In this document: positions 60,934-64,000 of the stretch, one piece after another | How the letters are laid out: every line of letters begins with the position of its first letter | Numbering within the stretch: the first letter of the stretch is position 1 | Source of the DNA: F23-D06 sp963603365 | GTDB lineage: Bacteria > Bacteroidota > Bacteroidia > Bacteroidales > WCHB1-69 | Length of the DNA stretch: 64,000 bases | Direction of reading: 5' to 3' | NCBI GenBank assembly: GCA_963603365.1 | Contig: CAVCMI010000015.1 | Location: 124,001 to 188,000 of the forward strand | The notes under the pieces: model-generated | The model's database searches: none | Told to the model about the DNA's origin: nothing | What the model saw: the letters and a program-made list of their open reading frames with translations, nothing else | Position numbers and translations under genes: made by a program

Positions 60934-61722
60934 TCACAAGAAGTTGATATTCAGCACAATCTCTACATAGCCTATTTTTGCTTTCTGGTCTAACTTAGAG
61001 TAGTTGTTCGGTGCCAATTGCCGGCCCTTAAAATAGTTGGAAAGGGAATGGGCATAATTGACAGTCAAGCCGGCACGAAAGTCTTTGGTTATGGAATATT
61101 CGAATCCTACGCCGGCAAAGACCGTTTCTTTGCATATAGACGTTTCATTAGAGACTGTTTTCTGTTTGCTCCAAAGTTCTGCTTCTCCCGTTCTGTCGTT
61201 CTTGAATGAATAGGCGTCTTCGTTAAAGGCTTTCAGCAGAAAACTGTTGTAAAGCCCGACATTTCCGGTGATAAAGAAATTATTGAGAGACCTGGTTTTC
61301 AGGGTGATGCCGAGCGGTATGGTAATGTAATTGGCGCGGTAGGTACGCTGTGTGGGGGTTGAGTTTACCACGAGGCTGTCGAACGGGAGCGGAATGTTTT
61401 CTATGAAAGCGAGTTTGCCGCCGTTCTGTTCAAAGAACACGCCCGTAGAGACGTAATAATTTTTCTTCTGGGTCAAGTTCACGTTGATGTTCAGTCCGCC
61501 GCGCATGCCCATAATGGCGCCGTTCCGCACCAAACCCTCGGTCTTGGGAATCATCCAGTCAATCGTGGGCGCAAAAGAGAACCCGAAGTTGACACGTTTG
61601 CCCTCGCCGTTGTCTTTGATGTTGACTGAGCGGTGCGGTTTTCTGTTGACAAGGTTAGGCTGAGCGTTTGCGACGAAGATGCAGCAGCAAAGCATGAACA
61701 ATAAAAGAATCTGTTTTTTCAT
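60934..61722 (-). CDS. Outer-membrane beta-barrel protein
   Basis: A 262-residue protein with a signal peptide (MKKQILLLFMLCCCIFVANAQ) and repeated amphipathic strands (MRGGLNINVNLTQKKNYYVSTGVFFEQ, NYITIPLGITLKTRSLNNFFITGNVGLY, FRAGLTVNYAHSLSNYF), ending in IGYVEIVLNINFL with a terminal hydrophobic residue. It fits the PorT-like small barrels of Bacteroidota. No specific function. It lies between ruvB (23 bases) and the FAH gene (3 bases). Confidence 0.8.
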   Translation of the reverse strand: MKKQILLLFMLCCCIFVANAQPNLVNRKPHRSVNIKDNGEGKRVNFGFSFAPTIDWMIPKTEGLVRNGAIMGMRGGLNINVNLTQKKNYYVSTGVFFEQNGGKLAFIENIPLPFDSLVVNSTPTQRTYRANYITIPLGITLKTRSLNNFFITGNVGLYNSFLLKAFNEDAYSFKNDRTGEAELWSKQKTVSNETSICKETVFAGVGFEYSITKDFRAGLTVNYAHSLSNYFKGRQLAPNNYSKLDQKAKIGYVEIVLNINFL

Positions 61723-61745
61723 AATGAATGCTTTTTGCGGTTATT

Positions 61746-62771
61746 TCAGAACAGTTCGGGTTGTGAGGCGGAGAAGCGGTTTTTCCCTAAATGCAGATAT
61801 GCAAGGTCTGTAGCTTCACGTCCGCGGGGGGTGCGCATAAGGTAGCCCTCTTGGATGAGAAACGGTTCATACACCTCTTCAATGGTGCCGGGGTCTTCGC
61901 TGACAGCCGTAGCAATGGTGGACAATCCTACCGGGCCGCCCTTGAATTTGTCGATGATGGCGCTTAATATGCGGTTGTCCATCTCGTCAAGTCCGTGTTT
62001 GTCCACATTCAGTGCCGTCAAGGCAACCTGCGTGATAGGCAAGGTGACAGTGCCGTCGCCTTTGATCTGGGCAAAGTCACGCACCCGGCGCAGCAGCAAA
62101 TTGGCAATTCGTGGCGTGCCGCGGCTTCTGCCGGCAATTTCCAGAGCCGCATCATCGCGGATAGGGATATTGAGGATGGCGGCCGAACGTTTGATGATGT
62201 CACGCAGCGTTTCGGCCTCATAGTATTGCAGCCGCAAATTGATGCCGAAACGTGAACGCAGCGGTGCGGTCAGCAAGCCGGAACGGGTGGTGGCCCCCAC
62301 TAACGTGAACGGGTTGAGCGAAATCTGCACGCTCCGTGCGCTGGGACCGCTGTCAATCATAATGTCGATTTTGTAATCCTCCATCGCCGAATAGAGATAC
62401 TCCTCCACCACGGGCGACAGGCGGTGTATTTCATCGATGAAAAGCACATCGTGCGTTTCGAGGTTCGTCAGCAGTCCGGCAAGGTCGCCGGGCTTGTCAA
62501 TGACGGGGCCGGAGGTGCAGCGCACGTTCACGCCCATCTCGTTGCCGATGATGTGCGACAGGGTTGTCTTGCCCAAACCTGGAGGCCCGTGCAGCAGCAC
62601 ATGGTCTAACGCCTCCCCACGGGCCTTGGCGGCATGCACAAAGACCATCAGGTTCTCAAGCACTTGCTTCTGGCCATGGAAATCCTGAAAGGCAGAAGGC
62701 CGTATGGCTCTTTCAATTTCTTTGTCGGCAGAAGAGAGGCGGCCGGCAGACGGGTCCAGGTTCTCGTTCAT
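61746..62771 (-). CDS. ruvB: Holliday junction branch migration DNA helicase RuvB
   Basis: RuvB is the hexameric motor that with RuvA moves Holliday junctions. The 341 residues have IRPSAFQDFHGQKQVLENL, Walker A HGPPGLGKTT (61-70), Walker B DVLFIDEIHRL (about 108-118), GATTRSGLLTAPLRSRFG and the C-terminal winged helix (EPFLIQEGYLMRTPRGREAT). ruvA is not adjacent. It starts 7 bases after the TPR lipoprotein gene. Confidence 0.98.
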   Translation of the reverse strand: MNENLDPSAGRLSSADKEIERAIRPSAFQDFHGQKQVLENLMVFVHAAKARGEALDHVLLHGPPGLGKTTLSHIIGNEMGVNVRCTSGPVIDKPGDLAGLLTNLETHDVLFIDEIHRLSPVVEEYLYSAMEDYKIDIMIDSGPSARSVQISLNPFTLVGATTRSGLLTAPLRSRFGINLRLQYYEAETLRDIIKRSAAILNIPIRDDAALEIAGRSRGTPRIANLLLRRVRDFAQIKGDGTVTLPITQVALTALNVDKHGLDEMDNRILSAIIDKFKGGPVGLSTIATAVSEDPGTIEEVYEPFLIQEGYLMRTPRGREATDLAYLHLGKNRFSASQPELF

Positions 62772-62778
62772 GTCTGAA

Positions 62779-63786
62779 TCAATTACTTTGCAGTTTGTCG
62801 AGACGGTTCAACCCTTTTAAGGCAGGCTCGAAGTTGGTTTTCAATGTCAAGGCTTTCTCATAATCTTTGCGGGCCTTGTCGTATTGCTTCAAGTACTCGT
62901 AAGCCACGCCGCGGTTGCAGACGGAATAGACAAAATCCGGATTCTCCTGAATGGCTCTGGTGAACAGTTTTGCGGCCTCTTCATAGCGGTTGAAAGGGTC
63001 GTCGAGATACATATACCCCAAATTGTTCAACGAGGGTATGTGCTTTTCGTCAATGCGCAGAACCGTCTTGTACTCCTGTTCCGCTTCCTGAAACTGTCCG
63101 AGGTCTTGGTACAGTTTGCCAAGATTGTAATGTGCTTCCACATTGTCCGGATCCACATTGAGAGCATTCTGATAGTACGAAGCGGCTATCGGGTCCAGTT
63201 TCGTCTGATAATAGCCGCCTAATTCCATATAGGCTTTCACCTCTTTGGGGTCTTGGTCGACAACCAGTTGCAGCATCCGCAGATAGCCAGTCGTATCTTG
63301 CTGTTCTTTAAGCATAAAGGCCTTGATCAGGTAGGCTCTCGGATTGTACCGCTGCAGCTTTACGGCTTCGTCCAGCGTTTCAGAGCATTGGGCATACAGG
63401 CGCTGCAGGAAGTAGAGTTCCGCGAGTTTAAGCCTCGCCTCGTTGCTTTTAGGGTCTTTCTCAATGGCCTTCTGCAACATCTCTTCCGTGAGGTCTGTTT
63501 CAAGTTTTGCGAAATAGAGGTCTGAAAGCATTATGTAGTATTTGCTGCTGTCGGGAGCGAGTCTGATGGCGGTCTGCATGTCAGCCACGCCCTTGTCGGC
63601 TTCATCGTGCCGGTAGTAATATTCTGCACGCTGATAGTATAGTTCGGCCTTTTTCGGATGGCGGTCAATATCTTTGCAAAGCCCGGCCAGTTCTTCCGGC
63701 AGGTCAGCATACTGTTTGCGGGAATGGCATCCGCACAGACACGACAGACAACACAAGAGCAGCAATGCGGCAATAGGGTTCTTCAT
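62779..63786 (-). CDS. Tetratricopeptide-repeat lipoprotein
   Basis: From MKNPIAALLLLCCLSCLCGC the 335-residue protein has a lipoprotein signal (lipidated Cys near 20) followed by about eight TPR units, e.g. AELYYQRAEYYYRHDEADKG, AYMELGGYYQTKLDPIAASY, AHYNLGKLYQDLGQFQEAEQ and YSVCNRGVAYEYLKQYDKAR. TPRs act as protein-binding scaffolds. The start is set by the signal peptide; the frame is open further up but overlaps recA. It lies 5 bases after recA and 7 before ruvB. Confidence 0.85.
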   Translation of the reverse strand: MKNPIAALLLLCCLSCLCGCHSRKQYADLPEELAGLCKDIDRHPKKAELYYQRAEYYYRHDEADKGVADMQTAIRLAPDSSKYYIMLSDLYFAKLETDLTEEMLQKAIEKDPKSNEARLKLAELYFLQRLYAQCSETLDEAVKLQRYNPRAYLIKAFMLKEQQDTTGYLRMLQLVVDQDPKEVKAYMELGGYYQTKLDPIAASYYQNALNVDPDNVEAHYNLGKLYQDLGQFQEAEQEYKTVLRIDEKHIPSLNNLGYMYLDDPFNRYEEAAKLFTRAIQENPDFVYSVCNRGVAYEYLKQYDKARKDYEKALTLKTNFEPALKGLNRLDKLQSN

Positions 63787-63791
63787 TTTGG

Positions 63792-64000
63792 CTATCGTTG
63801 GTTTTTCTTGATTGCTTCGCGGATTTTGGCTTCCAGTTCGTCGGAAAGCTCCGGGTTGTCGGCCAGCAGTTGCTTCACTCCCTCGCGTCCTTGTGCCAAT
63901 TTGCTGTCGCCGTATGAGAACCACGACCCGGCTTTCTTCACGATGCCGTATTCCACGCCGAGATCCACAATCTCTCCCCGTTTTGAAATGCCTTCGCCGA
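63792..64000 (-). CDS. recA: RecA recombinase, C-terminal end (cut by window edge)
   Basis: The minus-strand frame entering at the right edge reads GEGISKRGEIVDLGVEYG, then GSWFSYGDSKLAQGREGV and ends ADNPELSDELEAKIREAIKKNQR, the conserved C-terminal region of RecA. Only the last 68 or so residues are present. It is the first visible gene of a leftward unit with the TPR lipoprotein and ruvB. Confidence 0.95.
   Translation of the reverse strand, partial: GEGISKRGEIVDLGVEYGIVKKAGSWFSYGDSKLAQGREGVKQLLADNPELSDELEAKIREAIKKNQR

Noticed and set aside
1..64000. Search for CRISPR arrays, insertion sequences, prophage, restriction systems, tRNA and rRNA genes
   Set aside because: No direct-repeat arrays, transposase or integrase motifs, terminal repeats or tRNA-like cloverleaves were seen by eye; all long frames are housekeeping or envelope genes.

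Overview
The window looks like ordinary chromosome from an anaerobic member of the Bacteroidales (phylum Bacteroidota). Evidence is gene content and local promoter style. Lineage-typical families include DUF6089, DUF5103, a BamA gene followed by Skp/OmpH genes, a FtsI with a C-terminal PASTA domain and a MraY with a long insert. Many genes start 10 to 60 bases after a TAnnTTTG box, the -7 element of the Bacteroidota primary sigma factor. Pyruvate:ferredoxin oxidoreductase, an 8Fe ferredoxin, acetate kinase and a rubrerythrin point to a strictly anaerobic, fermentative life. I see no phage, transposon, CRISPR array, rRNA or tRNA.

Layout. 1-12.1 kb: 3' part of prfA diverging from uvrA-speB, then metK, sbcDC and rlmN on the minus strand. 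12.2-17.3 kb: acetate kinase diverging from pyruvate:ferredoxin oxidoreductase. 17.4-20.4 kb: a secreted C69 dipeptidase facing the infC-rpmI-rplT operon. 20.4-26.5 kb: an envelope biogenesis operon (DUF6089 barrel, uppS, bamA, three Skp-like chaperones) ending at a strong terminator opposite a small ferredoxin gene. 26.9-31 kb: ilvE and apt, diverging from a phosphate acyltransferase gene, cdaA (c-di-AMP synthesis) and rubrerythrin. 31-39.7 kb: a tight division and cell wall (dcw) operon read leftward: mraZ, rsmH, ftsL-like, ftsI, murE, mraY, a MurD remnant, ftsW. 40-51 kb: DUF5103 and DUF4234 proteins, a transglutaminase lipoprotein, cutC, purB, upp, a formyl-THF cyclo-ligase, trmN6, manA and an unknown secreted protein. 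51.3-57.6 kb: uvrB and an operon of an unknown lipoprotein, tilS, a small membrane protein and sufS. 57.6-64 kb: leftward genes recA (3' end), a TPR lipoprotein, ruvB, an outer-membrane barrel, a FAH-family hydrolase, a nucleoside permease and a UDP-sugar dehydrogenase.

The genes combine into recognisable processes: nucleotide excision and recombination repair (uvrA, uvrB, sbcCD, recA, ruvB), peptidoglycan synthesis and division, outer-membrane protein assembly, and pyruvate fermentation (nifJ, ferredoxin, ackA, possibly ptb).

Most worth a second look: (1) the murD position of the dcw operon holds only a 185-residue protein matching the end of the central domain plus the C-terminal domain of MurD, with no ATP-binding P-loop and with changed ligand-binding motifs, yet an intact frame; the operon also stops after ftsW, without murG, murC or ftsQAZ. 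(2) The metK leader has a 9-bp stem whose 5' arm begins at the predicted transcription start, a candidate cis-regulatory RNA. (3) A phosphate acyltransferase gene stands apart from any kinase, while ackA has no pta beside it.
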